The notes under the pieces were generated by a model that was given only the letters and a program-made list of their open reading frames with translations, made no database searches and was not told where the DNA came from. The translations under genes were made by a program, and so were the position numbers. Below, piece after piece: positions 27,378 through 36,706 of a stretch of 64,000 bases of DNA. Origin of the DNA: Halomonas alkaliantarctica (GTDB lineage: Bacteria; Pseudomonadota; Gammaproteobacteria; Pseudomonadales; Halomonadaceae); the NCBI RefSeq assembly GCF_029854215.1, contig NZ_CP122961.1:3596001-3660000 (forward strand). The letters run 5' to 3'. Every line of letters begins with the position of its first letter. Position 1 is the first letter of the stretch.

Positions 27378-28907
27378 ATGAATCTCATTAATTCCCCGTC
27401 AGTAATTATTCATCTCAACCCGCGGGATAACGTCGGCGTTGCCTCAAAAGCAGTTCCAAAAAATATTCCCATTGATAAAAAAGGCACGCTTGCCCAAGAA
27501 AATATTGATGCGGGACATAAAGTTGCACTCACACATATCAAAAATGGCGAGTCCATCTTTAAATATGGCCAACTGATTGGGCTCGCTGCACGGGATATTG
27601 ATCCTGGTGAGCATGTACACACCCACAATCTCACCATGATTGAACTCAGTTCTTCTTTGGAAGATTTTCAACCCCATCAAAAAACCGCCGCCGTTAGCCA
27701 TTCACGGACGTTCCAGGGCTTCCAACGGGCTGATGGTAATGTGGGAACGCGTAACTATATTGGTATTCTCTCTACTGTGAACTGTTCTGCCACAGTGGCT
27801 AAAGCCGCGGCAGACGTGCTCAATCAGTCTGGGGAATTAAGCCAAATGGGGTTCGATGGTGTAGTGGCCATTACCCATGGTTCGGGTTGCGCCATGAATA
27901 CTGACTCAGAAGGGTTTTCCTTTCTTGAGCGTGTTATAGCCGGGTATGCCCAGCACCCCAACTTTGCCTTTGTACTCATTATTGGCCTTGGCTGTGAGAC
28001 CAACCAAGTCAAAACATTAGTCAAAAGAAAGGGGCTGGAAGATGCCACACGGCTGGCTTACTTTAATATTCAAGACGCGGGAGGAACACGCACTAGTATC
28101 AAAAAGGCCTGTGATCAGATCATGCAAATGGCTACCCAACACGGCCAACAGCAACGTGCCCCCGCCTCTATTGAACATTTAGTGGTTGCCTTGCAGTGCG
28201 GCGGTTCAGACGGCTACTCTGGTATTACCGCCAACCCCGCTTTGGGCCATGCTGCCGATCTTATCGTGCAACATGGAGGCAGCGTTATACTCGCAGAAAC
28301 CCCCGAAATCTATGGCGCTGAAAACCTCCTGATAGACCGCTCCATTAATGAGAACGTCGCCCAGAAACTACTCGATCGGATCACTTGGTGGAAACATTAC
28401 ACTGAGATAAATGGGGCTGAGTTAAACAACAACCCTTCCCCAGGCAATAAAGCGGGTGGGCTATCAACTATCCTGGAAAAATCATTGGGCGCGGTAGCGA
28501 AAGGCGGTACGTCGAGTCTTAATGATGTGCTGCTGTATGCTGAGAAGATCACAACGCGCGGCTTTAACTTTATGGATAGCCCTGGCTATGACCCAATTTC
28601 GGTCACGGGCCAAATCGCCTCAGGTTCTAACGTAGTTTGCTTTACTACTGGGCGAGGTTCAGTTTCAGGCTTTAAACCCGCTCCCTGCCTCAAGCTCGCA
28701 ACGAATACCTCCATGTATGAGAAAATGCATGAAGACATGGATATAAACTGTGGCGTTATTGTTGATGGCACTGACAGTGTAGAAAGTGTTGGAGAGCAAA
28801 TCTTTGAGCGTATTATTGCCATCGCTTCAGGCGATATGAGCGCCAGCGAATCACTGGGTTACGGTAATAATGAATTCGTTCCCTGGCTGGTAGGCGCCGT
28901 TACCTAA
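27378..28907 (+). CDS. UxaA-family altronate/galactarate-type dehydratase
   Basis: 509 aa, single-chain type. An N-terminal SAF domain (about residues 10-95, HKVALTHIKNGESIFKYGQLIGLAARDIDPGEHVHTHNL) is followed by the large domain with GTRNYIGILSTVNCSATVAK, THGSGCAMN, GLGCETNQ, LQCGGSDGYSGITANP and FTTGRGSVSGFKPAPCLKLATNT. Family members are iron-dependent dehydratases of sugar acids such as D-altronate or galactarate. GAGGT lies five bases before the ATG. The substrate here is unknown; a TctABC importer and two HIBADH-type reductases surround it. Confidence 0.88.
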   Translation: MNLINSPSVIIHLNPRDNVGVASKAVPKNIPIDKKGTLAQENIDAGHKVALTHIKNGESIFKYGQLIGLAARDIDPGEHVHTHNLTMIELSSSLEDFQPHQKTAAVSHSRTFQGFQRADGNVGTRNYIGILSTVNCSATVAKAAADVLNQSGELSQMGFDGVVAITHGSGCAMNTDSEGFSFLERVIAGYAQHPNFAFVLIIGLGCETNQVKTLVKRKGLEDATRLAYFNIQDAGGTRTSIKKACDQIMQMATQHGQQQRAPASIEHLVVALQCGGSDGYSGITANPALGHAADLIVQHGGSVILAETPEIYGAENLLIDRSINENVAQKLLDRITWWKHYTEINGAELNNNPSPGNKAGGLSTILEKSLGAVAKGGTSSLNDVLLYAEKITTRGFNFMDSPGYDPISVTGQIASGSNVVCFTTGRGSVSGFKPAPCLKLATNTSMYEKMHEDMDINCGVIVDGTDSVESVGEQIFERIIAIASGDMSASESLGYGNNEFVPWLVGAVT

Positions 28908-28935
28908 ATTTCCATTAGAGAGCAGTCAACTGACT

Positions 28936-29901
28936 ATGACACAAACGCTGCGTGACCAACTCTACACAGCTCTTAAGCAGAGTATTGTTGGGAAACGTCT
29001 TGAACCCGGTTTAGTACTGCTGGAGGGAAATATAGCGGAGCTGTTTGGTATTAGCCGCTCGCCCGTTCGACAAACATTAAGTCGGTTGCACGAAGAGCAG
29101 TATATCTGCCGTTTTGAGGGGCGCGGCTATTTAGTAGGCGCATCGCCTAAAGAGGTAGTGCGGCGTGCGCTCAGTGAACATGATTTCAAACAACGTGGCC
29201 ATGCCCCAAAAGTAGACCGTATCGTGTCTTGGCGGGCGCATATCGACAGCGTTGAACATGACATCGTTTTATGTTCGATTAAGGGTGCATTTGAACTCAA
29301 TGAGCTGCAGCTTTCCAAAACGCTTAATGTCAGCCGTACGGTCACTCATCAAATTTTGCTCTATTTACAGTCTATCGGTTTAGTCGAGAAGATTAAATAC
29401 AATAGCTGGAGCGTGGTGCCTCTGAATGATCAGCGGTTACATAATCTTTATGAAGCACGTCGCCAATTAGAACCTTATATGATTGCGCGGGCCACAAAAT
29501 ATATGCCTGAAAGCGCCATTAAAGGCTATATCAACAAACTCAAACACGCTGCTGAAAGCTATCCTGACATAAAGGGTGAGCTACTAGATGAGTTAGAAAA
29601 TGATCTCCATCATACCGCCGTTAGTTTAGGTGATAACCAGGAGGTCATGAATATGCTCCGGCGCACTCATCCTATCTTATTAGTCAGTAAACACCTGCTT
29701 GGACGAGTACTAAAGCTTCCCGATCAAGACCCTTTCTTCGATGAACATTTATGGATATTTGAAAAAATGCGCCTGCAACAACCTGCGCAAGCAGGCAACG
29801 CTTTGGCGACTCATTTAGAGCGTTCAGAATCGAAGGTACTCGACCGGCTGATTAACTTCCGAGAATCAGGTGAAATCAATATACCGCTTTACCTACGCTA
29901 A
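28936..29901 (+). CDS. GntR/FCD regulator with two winged-helix domains
   Basis: 321 aa, longer than the usual 220-260. Residues 1-68 form a GntR winged helix (ALKQSIVGKRLEPG, ISRSPVRQTLSRLHEE). A second helix-turn-helix-like unit lies at about 103-162 (LNELQLSKTLNVSRTVTHQILLYLQSIGLVEKI), and an FCD-like all-helical domain (YEARRQLEPYMIARA, DLHHTAVSLGDNQ) fills the rest. It probably controls the surrounding ADH-tct and uxaA-type operons. Its gene starts 28 bp after the dehydratase stop. The ligand is unknown. Confidence 0.82.
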   Translation: MTQTLRDQLYTALKQSIVGKRLEPGLVLLEGNIAELFGISRSPVRQTLSRLHEEQYICRFEGRGYLVGASPKEVVRRALSEHDFKQRGHAPKVDRIVSWRAHIDSVEHDIVLCSIKGAFELNELQLSKTLNVSRTVTHQILLYLQSIGLVEKIKYNSWSVVPLNDQRLHNLYEARRQLEPYMIARATKYMPESAIKGYINKLKHAAESYPDIKGELLDELENDLHHTAVSLGDNQEVMNMLRRTHPILLVSKHLLGRVLKLPDQDPFFDEHLWIFEKMRLQQPAQAGNALATHLERSESKVLDRLINFRESGEINIPLYLR

Positions 29902-29999
29902 TAACCAAACCCCATATCTTCAATTCAAGCAATGTATCGACCTGTAAAGCAAAAGTTTCGGGAAGCCTTGACGGGCTCATCTAGATAGAGGAACGAATA

Positions 30000-30878
30000 A
30001 TGACAACGTCACGTACTATCGGATTTATTGGCACGGGCATTATGGGTGCGCCGATGGCAGCACGCTTGGCACATGCAGGACACCAAGTGCTTGTCTGGAA
30101 TCGAACAAAAAGCAAAGCCAACCGTTTAGAGTCGGTAGGTGCCACCATCTTAGAAAAGCCCGAAGAAGCCGTTGCCGAAAGCGATGTCGTTATCGTTATG
30201 CTTAGCTCTGGGCCTGTGTGTGATGAAATGCTGTTGGGCCCTAGCGGCCTACTCAATGCCATGCAGCGTGACGCCACACTTATTGTCATGAGTTCAATAC
30301 CTGTCGAAACCGCTCGCCGTCAAGCAGAAGAAGCCGCCAAGAGCCAGATTCATTACCTTGATGCGCCGGTTTCCGGCGGTGAGCAGGGAGCGATCGACGG
30401 CACGCTAGCCATTATGGTGGGCGGCGATGCCATAAGTTTTAAAGCGGTAGAACCCATTCTTTTATCTCTCGGCAGGCCCGTCCATGTTGGCCCTGCAGGT
30501 AGCGGGGAACTTGCTAAGCTCGCCAATCAAATGATTGTGGCCAACACCATTGCTACCGTGGCAGAAGCCATACTATTGGCAGAACAGGGCGGGGCAAACC
30601 CCGAGCGAATGCTCAGTGCGCTTGAAGGTGGGTTTGCTGACTCGACCATTTTGCGTATACACGGGCAGCGCATGATTCAGGAAAACTTTACCCCGGGTGG
30701 GCCAGCGAAATGGCAATTGAAAGATACCCAGACCGCGATGGCTTTTGCCGACACGCTACATCTTAAGCTACCGGTTTCGTCATTGGTCAACACACTTTTT
30801 GAGGAACTCGTCGATCAAGGGGATGGCGAGTTAGACCATAGCGCTTTAATCAATCAACTCAGACGGCGCAATGATTAA
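30000..30878 (+). CDS. 3-hydroxyisobutyrate dehydrogenase-family reductase
   Basis: 292 aa. The Rossmann motif GFIGTGIMGAPMA (residues 8-20), substrate-site DAPVSGGEQGA (121-131), catalytic Lys173 and Asn176 (GSGELAKLANQM) define the HIBADH / tartronate-semialdehyde-reductase family. It interconverts a 3-hydroxy acid and its semialdehyde with NAD(P)H. AGAGGA lies eight bases upstream. It stands 98 bp after the GntR gene, with the Ldh-family gene 38 bp downstream. Tartronate semialdehyde is one plausible substrate. Confidence 0.87.
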   Translation: MTTSRTIGFIGTGIMGAPMAARLAHAGHQVLVWNRTKSKANRLESVGATILEKPEEAVAESDVVIVMLSSGPVCDEMLLGPSGLLNAMQRDATLIVMSSIPVETARRQAEEAAKSQIHYLDAPVSGGEQGAIDGTLAIMVGGDAISFKAVEPILLSLGRPVHVGPAGSGELAKLANQMIVANTIATVAEAILLAEQGGANPERMLSALEGGFADSTILRIHGQRMIQENFTPGGPAKWQLKDTQTAMAFADTLHLKLPVSSLVNTLFEELVDQGDGELDHSALINQLRRRND

Positions 30879-30916
30879 GAGAGCCTGACAACAACAAATT
30901 TAGGAGAATAAAAACA

Positions 30917-31972
30917 ATGAGCCACCATTACGACGTTCATGAAATCACCCAATTCAGCACCGCTTTACTTGTAGCAGCCGGGCTCGATGAAGAAAAAGCG
31001 CAAGCCGTTGCCGAAATACTCGTCGAAGGCGATTTGATGGGACACACGACTCACGGGCTTCAGCTACTCTCCCCTTACCTTGGCGAGATTCAGTCTGGCC
31101 GAATGCCTATGTCAGGTGAATATGAGGTAGTCTCCAAACGCGCCGCCGTGCAGACATGGGATGGTCGTTACCTTCCCGGCCCCTGGCTAATCATTAAAGC
31201 TATGGAAACCGCCGAATTAATGGCTCGCTCCTGCGGTACAGGGACGGTCGTGATTCGATGCTCAAATCATATCGCCTGCTTGGCGGCCTATCTGAAACGA
31301 GCCACTGATCAAAACCTCGTGGTGGTGATCGAATCATCCGATCCGGCGACTAAATCGGTTGCCCCGTATGGCGGTTTGCAAGCGACCCACACCCCTAATC
31401 CTATCGCTGTGGGCTACCCGACGGCTTCAGGCCCGGTTCTATTAGATGTCAGCACATCCATTACCACTAATGGCATGGTTGGCCGACTTCACAAACAAAA
31501 CAGCCAACTGCCATATCCGTGGCTTAAGGATCACCAGGGCAATGCGACCGATCAACCTAGCGTGCTGTTCGATGAGCCTAAGGGGAGCATCATGCCAATT
31601 GGAGGGCTTGACCATGGCCACAAGGGATATGCGCTGGGGCTGATGGTGGAAGCCTTAACGTCTGGGCTCGCTGGATTTGGTCGAGTGCAGGCGCCCTCAC
31701 AATGGGGTGCCTCGGTCATGGTGCAGATCATGGATCCAGAAGCCTTTGGTGGGCTTGACGCCTTCAAACGCGAAACCGGCGCTTTGGTGGATGCTTGCCG
31801 TAACAATCCTGTTGCGGAAGGTAGCCCTCCAGTACGGATCCCAGGCGAGCGTGGGCTTGCCCTCCATAAGCGTTATGCGCAGGAGGGCGTACCTCTTCCA
31901 GACGGTGTCCCCGAAGCTCTTGCCGATTGGTCGGAACGTCTGGGGGTTACTTTCCCTCGGGTGCTGTCATAA
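30917..31972 (+). CDS. Malate/L-lactate dehydrogenase-family (Ldh_2) oxidoreductase
   Basis: 351 aa member of the non-Rossmann Ldh_2 family (malate, ureidoglycolate, 2,3-diketogulonate reductases). Visible landmarks are the early EILVEGDLMGHTTHGLQLLSPYL, the middle HTPNPIAVGYPT and VLLDVSTSITTNGMV, and the late DHGHKGYALGLMVEALTSGLAGFG. It reduces or oxidises a 2-oxo/2-hydroxy acid with NAD(P). AGGAGA precedes the ATG by nine bases. It sits between two HIBADH-type genes, likely one operon. Confidence 0.88.
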   Translation: MSHHYDVHEITQFSTALLVAAGLDEEKAQAVAEILVEGDLMGHTTHGLQLLSPYLGEIQSGRMPMSGEYEVVSKRAAVQTWDGRYLPGPWLIIKAMETAELMARSCGTGTVVIRCSNHIACLAAYLKRATDQNLVVVIESSDPATKSVAPYGGLQATHTPNPIAVGYPTASGPVLLDVSTSITTNGMVGRLHKQNSQLPYPWLKDHQGNATDQPSVLFDEPKGSIMPIGGLDHGHKGYALGLMVEALTSGLAGFGRVQAPSQWGASVMVQIMDPEAFGGLDAFKRETGALVDACRNNPVAEGSPPVRIPGERGLALHKRYAQEGVPLPDGVPEALADWSERLGVTFPRVLS

Positions 31973-32040
31973 CAACCGCTCCTACATAGGTCTAGTGGGC
32001 GATATTTCAGGTGTGGTGAACCAACTTATCAGAGGCGACT

Positions 32041-32937
32041 ATGAAACATGAACGCATCGGATTCATTGGGCTCGGCTTAATGGGCAAGGAAATGGCCAGA
32101 CATATCGTACGAAACGATTATCCGCTAACGGTTATGGCCCATAGGAATCGATCCCCCCTTGAAACGCTATGCAAGGAAGGCGCGACAGAAGTCAGCACTC
32201 CCGCAGAGATGGCAAGAAATAGCGATATTGTTTTTATCTGCGTGAAGACATCCGAACAAGTTAGCGAAATCGTCAGCGGGGCTAACGGTTTAATGGCCGG
32301 AAGCCATGAAGGGCTTATTATTGTCGACTGCTCTACGGCACATCCCGAATCAACTGAACGCCTTGCGAAAACCGTAGAGCATCAAGGAGTGATACTCGTT
32401 GACGCGCCTTTAGCACGCACACCTCGTGAAGCCAAAGCGGGACGACTAAATGTTATGGTGGGGGGCGATGTCTCCACAATGGCGCGTATTACGCCGGTCA
32501 TGAAAAGTTTCGCGGAAAACATCTTTCATGTGGGCAAGGTTGGTTCAGCGCATAAATTGAAACTGATTAATAATTTTCTCTCGTTAGGGGCTGCTGCCCT
32601 AGCCAGTGAAGCGGCCACTATGGCGGCGGGCATGGACGTTTCACAAGACAAACTCCTGGAAATTTGCTCACAAGGGGGAGCCAACAGCGCGATGCTTGCT
32701 CCCGTTATGGAGTGGGTACTGCAGAAGGAGTGCTCGAAGTTACAGTTCAGTCTTGGTAATGCTGAAAAAGATATGCGCTATCTGACTGAAACGTTAAACG
32801 CCTATCAGCTAGCCTCCCATATGCTGCCACCGCTTTGCGAGTTTCTTACGTTAGCTCGAGACGATGTCGGGGAAGATAGCTTCGTTCCCCAAGCGTACGA
32901 CAGCTGTATAAGGCAAAATAAAATAGTGCGCAATTGA
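32041..32937 (+). CDS. HIBADH-family NAD(P)-dependent oxidoreductase, second type
   Basis: 298 aa. GFIGLGLMGKEMAR (residues 7-20) binds the dinucleotide, and Lys174 with Asn177-Asn178 (LKLINNF) matches the catalytic lysine region. The usual DAPVSGG is replaced by DAPLARTPREA (121-131), placing it in a different subfamily from the 30000-30878 protein, so the substrate should differ. It ends the plus-strand run of the AT-rich block and converges with the aldose dehydrogenase gene. Confidence 0.85.
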   Translation: MKHERIGFIGLGLMGKEMARHIVRNDYPLTVMAHRNRSPLETLCKEGATEVSTPAEMARNSDIVFICVKTSEQVSEIVSGANGLMAGSHEGLIIVDCSTAHPESTERLAKTVEHQGVILVDAPLARTPREAKAGRLNVMVGGDVSTMARITPVMKSFAENIFHVGKVGSAHKLKLINNFLSLGAAALASEAATMAAGMDVSQDKLLEICSQGGANSAMLAPVMEWVLQKECSKLQFSLGNAEKDMRYLTETLNAYQLASHMLPPLCEFLTLARDDVGEDSFVPQAYDSCIRQNKIVRN

Positions 32938-32942
32938 GGCTA

Positions 32943-32959
32943 CCAAGAGAGCTTCTTGG
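32943..32959. terminator. Short hairpin between convergent genes
   Basis: CCAAGA and TCTTGG with a 5-nt loop lie in the 49-bp gap between the stops at 32937 and 32987. The stem is short and lacks a long T-run, so terminator function in either direction is only plausible. Confidence 0.35.
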
Positions 32960-32986
32960 CTACCTCATATTTCCGTATAAAAACCT

Positions 32987-33925
32987 TCACTCGATAAACG
33001 CTTCGGTAGCCTCACGATGACCGTATAGAAACGCATCGGCGACCTGGCGCAGCGGGGCAACATCCACCTCACTGTGCTTGTTTTTGATCAGTTCGCCAAA
33101 ACGCGCGTAGAGGCCTTGATACTCGCACTCTTCGGCGGCGATGATAAGGTCGTCATCAATCACTAAACGACAGCCGCCCTGGGTGAGACTCAAGCGGCTT
33201 CCGTCGCTGTCGATATGCATGTCCCAGGTGGGCGGGCCGCTCTGGCGGAAGTCGAAATCTGCCTCAATCGCTGCGCCTTCTGGGTCAGTGAAAGAGAGTT
33301 CTGCCGCAATCGGGGTTTGCGCATTGCTCGGCACCAGCAGCCGCGCCTGTTGCAGGAAAAACGGCTGCGGCAGAATAGCGGTCGCAATTGACAGCGCATT
33401 GATACCGGGATCAAAAACCCCCATGCCACCGGGCTGCCAGATCCACGCCTGGCCTGGATGCCATACCCGCACGTCCTCTTTCCACTCGATCTCAACCCGC
33501 TGCACCTGCCGATTGGCTAACCACTGCCGTGCGCGAGCCACGCCGGGGGCAAACCGCGAATGCCAGGCGGCAAACAGGCTAACGCCCTGCTGCTTAGCGC
33601 AGGTAATCAAGTGCTCTACTTCGCTTAACGTCGCCCCTGGTGGCTTTTCAAGCAGCACGTGCTTGCCGCGCAAGAGCGCCGCCCGCGCCTGAGAGTAGCG
33701 CAGGTGGGTGGGCGTACAAATCGATACCGCGGTAATTTCAGGGTGGGCGTCGAGCATCGCCTCCAGCCCTTGATAAGCGGGAAGACCCGGCAGCGAGGCG
33801 TAGGGGTCCGCCGTGGCGACAAGATGGCAATTCGGGGTGGCGGCTATTGCTGGGAGGTGCTGGTCGCGGACAATTTTACCCACGCCTACTAGGCCGAGCT
33901 TAAAGCCAGAGCTGAAGTCAGACAT
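32987..33925 (-). CDS. Gfo/Idh/MocA aldose 1-dehydrogenase (L-arabinose/D-galactose/D-xylose type)
   Basis: 312 aa from the ATG at 33925, whose protein start resembles Azospirillum L-arabinose 1-dehydrogenase; an ATG at 33949 would add eight residues without a ribosome-binding site. Rossmann GLVGVGKIVRDQHLPAI at 11-27, EKPPGATLSEV with the catalytic lysine, and the C-terminal-domain stretch WKEDVRVWHPGQAWIWQPGGMGVFDPGINALSI follow that enzyme closely, as recalled. It oxidises an aldopyranose to its lactone. Its operon with xylD and a GntR gene suggests D-xylose as a physiological substrate, alongside L-arabinose. Confidence 0.85.
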   Translation of the reverse strand: MSDFSSGFKLGLVGVGKIVRDQHLPAIAATPNCHLVATADPYASLPGLPAYQGLEAMLDAHPEITAVSICTPTHLRYSQARAALLRGKHVLLEKPPGATLSEVEHLITCAKQQGVSLFAAWHSRFAPGVARARQWLANRQVQRVEIEWKEDVRVWHPGQAWIWQPGGMGVFDPGINALSIATAILPQPFFLQQARLLVPSNAQTPIAAELSFTDPEGAAIEADFDFRQSGPPTWDMHIDSDGSRLSLTQGGCRLVIDDDLIIAAEECEYQGLYARFGELIKNKHSEVDVAPLRQVADAFLYGHREATEAFIE

Positions 33926-33960
33926 ACGCTTGCCTTTGTTTTTTGCCATTAAACATGGGT

Positions 33961-34731
33961 TCAGGGGGTGGTGTGGGGCAGCTCAACGCTGCGCCCTAAT
34001 GAACTGACGCTGTGTTCAAGCCCCAATGCGGCGGCGGTGCCCGCTAATACTGCTTGTGAGGCTAAAAACGCCTCCCGGGGGCGGCGCAGCCGAATACTCT
34101 CCATCAACTGACGATGGCGCTCCAGACTCTCTTCAGGGTCCGGGGCGTTCTCGTTGGACATGGATATCAACATATAGATGGAGGGCCGCAGGATATGTGA
34201 TAGCTGCGCCCAGACAATATTGTGAGTTGCCTTGAAGATCGCCTCATGAAAGGCGAAATCGCACTCGCTGTGCAGCCGCCGCTCCTCTTCGCAGGTGGCG
34301 TTGCGCAGATTCTGCCCTAGCCCTTCAAAGGCTTCTTCGATGGCCACCAGATCACGCGCTTTGGCGCGCTTTGCGGCGGTCATCGCCACATAGGGTTCAA
34401 CGTCCAGGCGGAAGGCGAGGATTTCGCGCTGAATATCCGGGTTGGGCGCGGCGTAACGGGTTAACCAGTCGGTCACCTGAGCGTCTAGAATATGCCACTC
34501 CGAGTACTCGCGCACCTTAGAGCCATGGCCGGAGATACGCTCGATAATACCGGCATCGACCAGTTGGCGCAGGTCGCTACGCACCGCAGAGCGGTTAATA
34601 GCAAAGCGTTCGCATAGATCCATTTCACGGGGTACGAGGTCACCTGGGTGGTAGCGACCACCGAAGATCTCCTCGGCGAGATGTTCGGCGATACTGGGGC
34701 GAGCTGCTGGCTTAATGAGAGATGACGTCAC
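33961..34731 (-). CDS. GntR/FadR-FCD transcriptional regulator of the xylD operon
   Basis: 256 aa. The winged helix at residues 12-76 (AEEIFGGRYHPGDLVPREMDLCERFAINRSAVRSDLRQLVDAGIIE) is followed by an FCD domain with metal-site candidates (DVEPYVAMTAAKRA, DFAFHEAIFKATHN). It lies between xylD (85 bp upstream) and the aldose dehydrogenase (35 bp downstream), all on minus. It is a candidate binder of the operators at 36707-36749 and 16477-16519, perhaps responding to a 2-keto-3-deoxy acid. Confidence 0.87.
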   Translation of the reverse strand: MTSSLIKPAARPSIAEHLAEEIFGGRYHPGDLVPREMDLCERFAINRSAVRSDLRQLVDAGIIERISGHGSKVREYSEWHILDAQVTDWLTRYAAPNPDIQREILAFRLDVEPYVAMTAAKRAKARDLVAIEEAFEGLGQNLRNATCEEERRLHSECDFAFHEAIFKATHNIVWAQLSHILRPSIYMLISMSNENAPDPEESLERHRQLMESIRLRRPREAFLASQAVLAGTAAALGLEHSVSSLGRSVELPHTTP

Positions 34732-34816
34732 TGCGATAAGACCCTATTTCAATTCCTGCCAATCATAACGTACTTGCACCCCTTCCAGCACTGCACACTG
34801 CCCCAAGCGACTGATG

Positions 34817-36619
34817 CTAATGATTATCCCTGGGCGGATGTCGACGGGCTACATCGCGATACTTAGTCGCTGGCTCCAACGTCATACCGCGATCCAGCGG
34901 TTCGACCATGCTGCGCTGGATCTCCTGCCAAGGGGTCTGGTGGCCTGGGTAACGATAGCCGCCCTGCTGTGCTAAACGCTCACGGCGCGCTTCCAGCTCA
35001 CTATCCTCAATCAGTAGCTGCACTTGCCCGCGTTTAAGATCTACCCGCAGCCGGTCGCCGCTTTCCAGCAGCGCCAACCCACCACCCGTAGCCGCTTCCG
35101 GGGAGGCATTAAGAATCGACGGGGAACCGGACGTACCCGACTGGCGGCCATCGCCCAGGCACGGTAGCGATTCGATACCCTGTTTGATCAGCGCCTCTGG
35201 CGGCTGCATATTGACCACTTCCGCACCTCCTGGGTGGCCTACGGGGCCTGCTCCGCGCATCACCAGAATGGTGCGCGAATCTATATTCAGCGCGGGGTCA
35301 TCAATACGGGCGTGGTAATCCTCGGAGCCATCAAACACCACGACTTTGCCTTCAAAGGCTTCCGGGTCGTTGGGGTCATTCAGGAAGCGCTCCCGGAAAT
35401 CCCGCGAGATCACGCTGGTTTTCATCAACGCCGAGTCGAAAAGATTGCCCTTGAGATTGAGGAAGCCTGCGTGGTTCACCAGAGGATCGTTATAGCGGCA
35501 AATAACATCGACATCCTGGGTTTCGCGACCCTGTAGATTATCGCCTATCGTGCGTCCATTTACCGTCAGAGCATCGCCGTGAAGTTTCCCAGCGGTTTGC
35601 AGTTCATGAAGGATCGCGGGAACGCCGCCAGCGCGATAGAACTCTTCGCACAGGAACGCGCCAGCAGGCATCACGTTGGCCAGCAGCGGGATTTCATGGC
35701 CCAGGCGCTGCCAGTCGTCGTTATCCAGTTCAATACCCGCATGGCGAGCAATGGCATTGATGTGCACCGGCGCGTTGGAAGAGCCGCCCAATGCCGAGCA
35801 GGCCACAATGGCGTTTTCGAATGCTTCGCGGGTCAGAATGTCCAGTGGGCGCAGGTCTTCCCAGACCATATCGACAATCCGTGTACCAGTGTCGTAGGCC
35901 ACCATCGCGCGCTCTTTATAGGGTGCGGGTATCACCGCCGAACCTGGCAGGCTCATGCCCAGCACTTCGGCCATGGAGTTCATGGTGGAGGCGGTGCCCA
36001 TGGTATTGCAGTGGCCAATCGAAGGCGCCGAATCGCTGGCGCGGGAGAGAAACTCTGCGTAGTCGATATCGCCCGCTGCCAAGCGCTTGCGCAACTCCCA
36101 GATGATGGTGCCTGAGCCCACCCGCTCCGCACCGCGCCAACCGTTGAGCATCGGCCCGCCGGACAGCACGATGGCGGGAATATTCACCGTTGCCGCCGCC
36201 ATCAGCGCGGCAGGGGTAGTTTTATCGCAGCCGGTGGTTAATACCACGCCGTCCAGCGGGTAGCCGTGCAGCACTTCCACGATGCCTAAATAAGCAAGAT
36301 TACGATCCAGCGCCGCCGTAGGTCGCCGCACGTTCTCATGAATAGGATGCATGGGAAATTCAAACGGCACGCCACCCGCTGAGCGAATTCCATCTTTTAC
36401 CCGCTTGACCAAGTCGATGTGGTGGCGATTACATGGGGTTAAATCCGAGCCCGACTGGCAGATGCCGATAATCGGCTTACCGCTGGTCAGCTCATCCAGG
36501 GTAATGCCGTAATTAAGGTAGCGCTCGATACACAGCGCCGTGGTACCAGCGTGATCAGGGTTATCGAACCAGTAACGTGAACGCAGTTGATCGGGGGTTA
36601 TTCGATGAAAATTGGCCAT
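34817..36619 (-). CDS. xylD: D-xylonate dehydratase XylD (IlvD/EDD family)
   Basis: 600 aa. It matches Caulobacter XylD from memory along its length, including [11 protein letters not shown] at the start and a histidine-asparagine-histidine end. Cluster cysteines are at Cys63 (TPCNRHH), Cys131 (GCDKTTPA, with Lys133 as the carbamylation site) and Cys204 ([11 protein letters not shown]). [27 protein letters not shown] near residue 500 is typical. It converts D-xylonate to 2-keto-3-deoxy-D-xylonate, the substrate of XylX at 49988-51151. It is first in a xylD-gntR-aldose dehydrogenase operon. Confidence 0.93.
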   Translation of the reverse strand: MANFHRITPDQLRSRYWFDNPDHAGTTALCIERYLNYGITLDELTSGKPIIGICQSGSDLTPCNRHHIDLVKRVKDGIRSAGGVPFEFPMHPIHENVRRPTAALDRNLAYLGIVEVLHGYPLDGVVLTTGCDKTTPAALMAAATVNIPAIVLSGGPMLNGWRGAERVGSGTIIWELRKRLAAGDIDYAEFLSRASDSAPSIGHCNTMGTASTMNSMAEVLGMSLPGSAVIPAPYKERAMVAYDTGTRIVDMVWEDLRPLDILTREAFENAIVACSALGGSSNAPVHINAIARHAGIELDNDDWQRLGHEIPLLANVMPAGAFLCEEFYRAGGVPAILHELQTAGKLHGDALTVNGRTIGDNLQGRETQDVDVICRYNDPLVNHAGFLNLKGNLFDSALMKTSVISRDFRERFLNDPNDPEAFEGKVVVFDGSEDYHARIDDPALNIDSRTILVMRGAGPVGHPGGAEVVNMQPPEALIKQGIESLPCLGDGRQSGTSGSPSILNASPEAATGGGLALLESGDRLRVDLKRGQVQLLIEDSELEARRERLAQQGGYRYPGHQTPWQEIQRSMVEPLDRGMTLEPATKYRDVARRHPPRDNH

Positions 36620-36706
36620 GGGGTTGCTCCACGCCTAGAGTGAATATTGAAGAATAGATATAAAAGTTAGCAAGCAAGGTACGCTTTCTTTGCTATAAGG
36701 TCGACA

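Noticed and set aside
30000..32937. Two HIBADH-type genes as a simple tandem duplication
   Set aside because: They differ in the substrate motif (DAPVSGG versus DAPLARTP) and align poorly outside the cofactor site, so they are distinct subfamilies.
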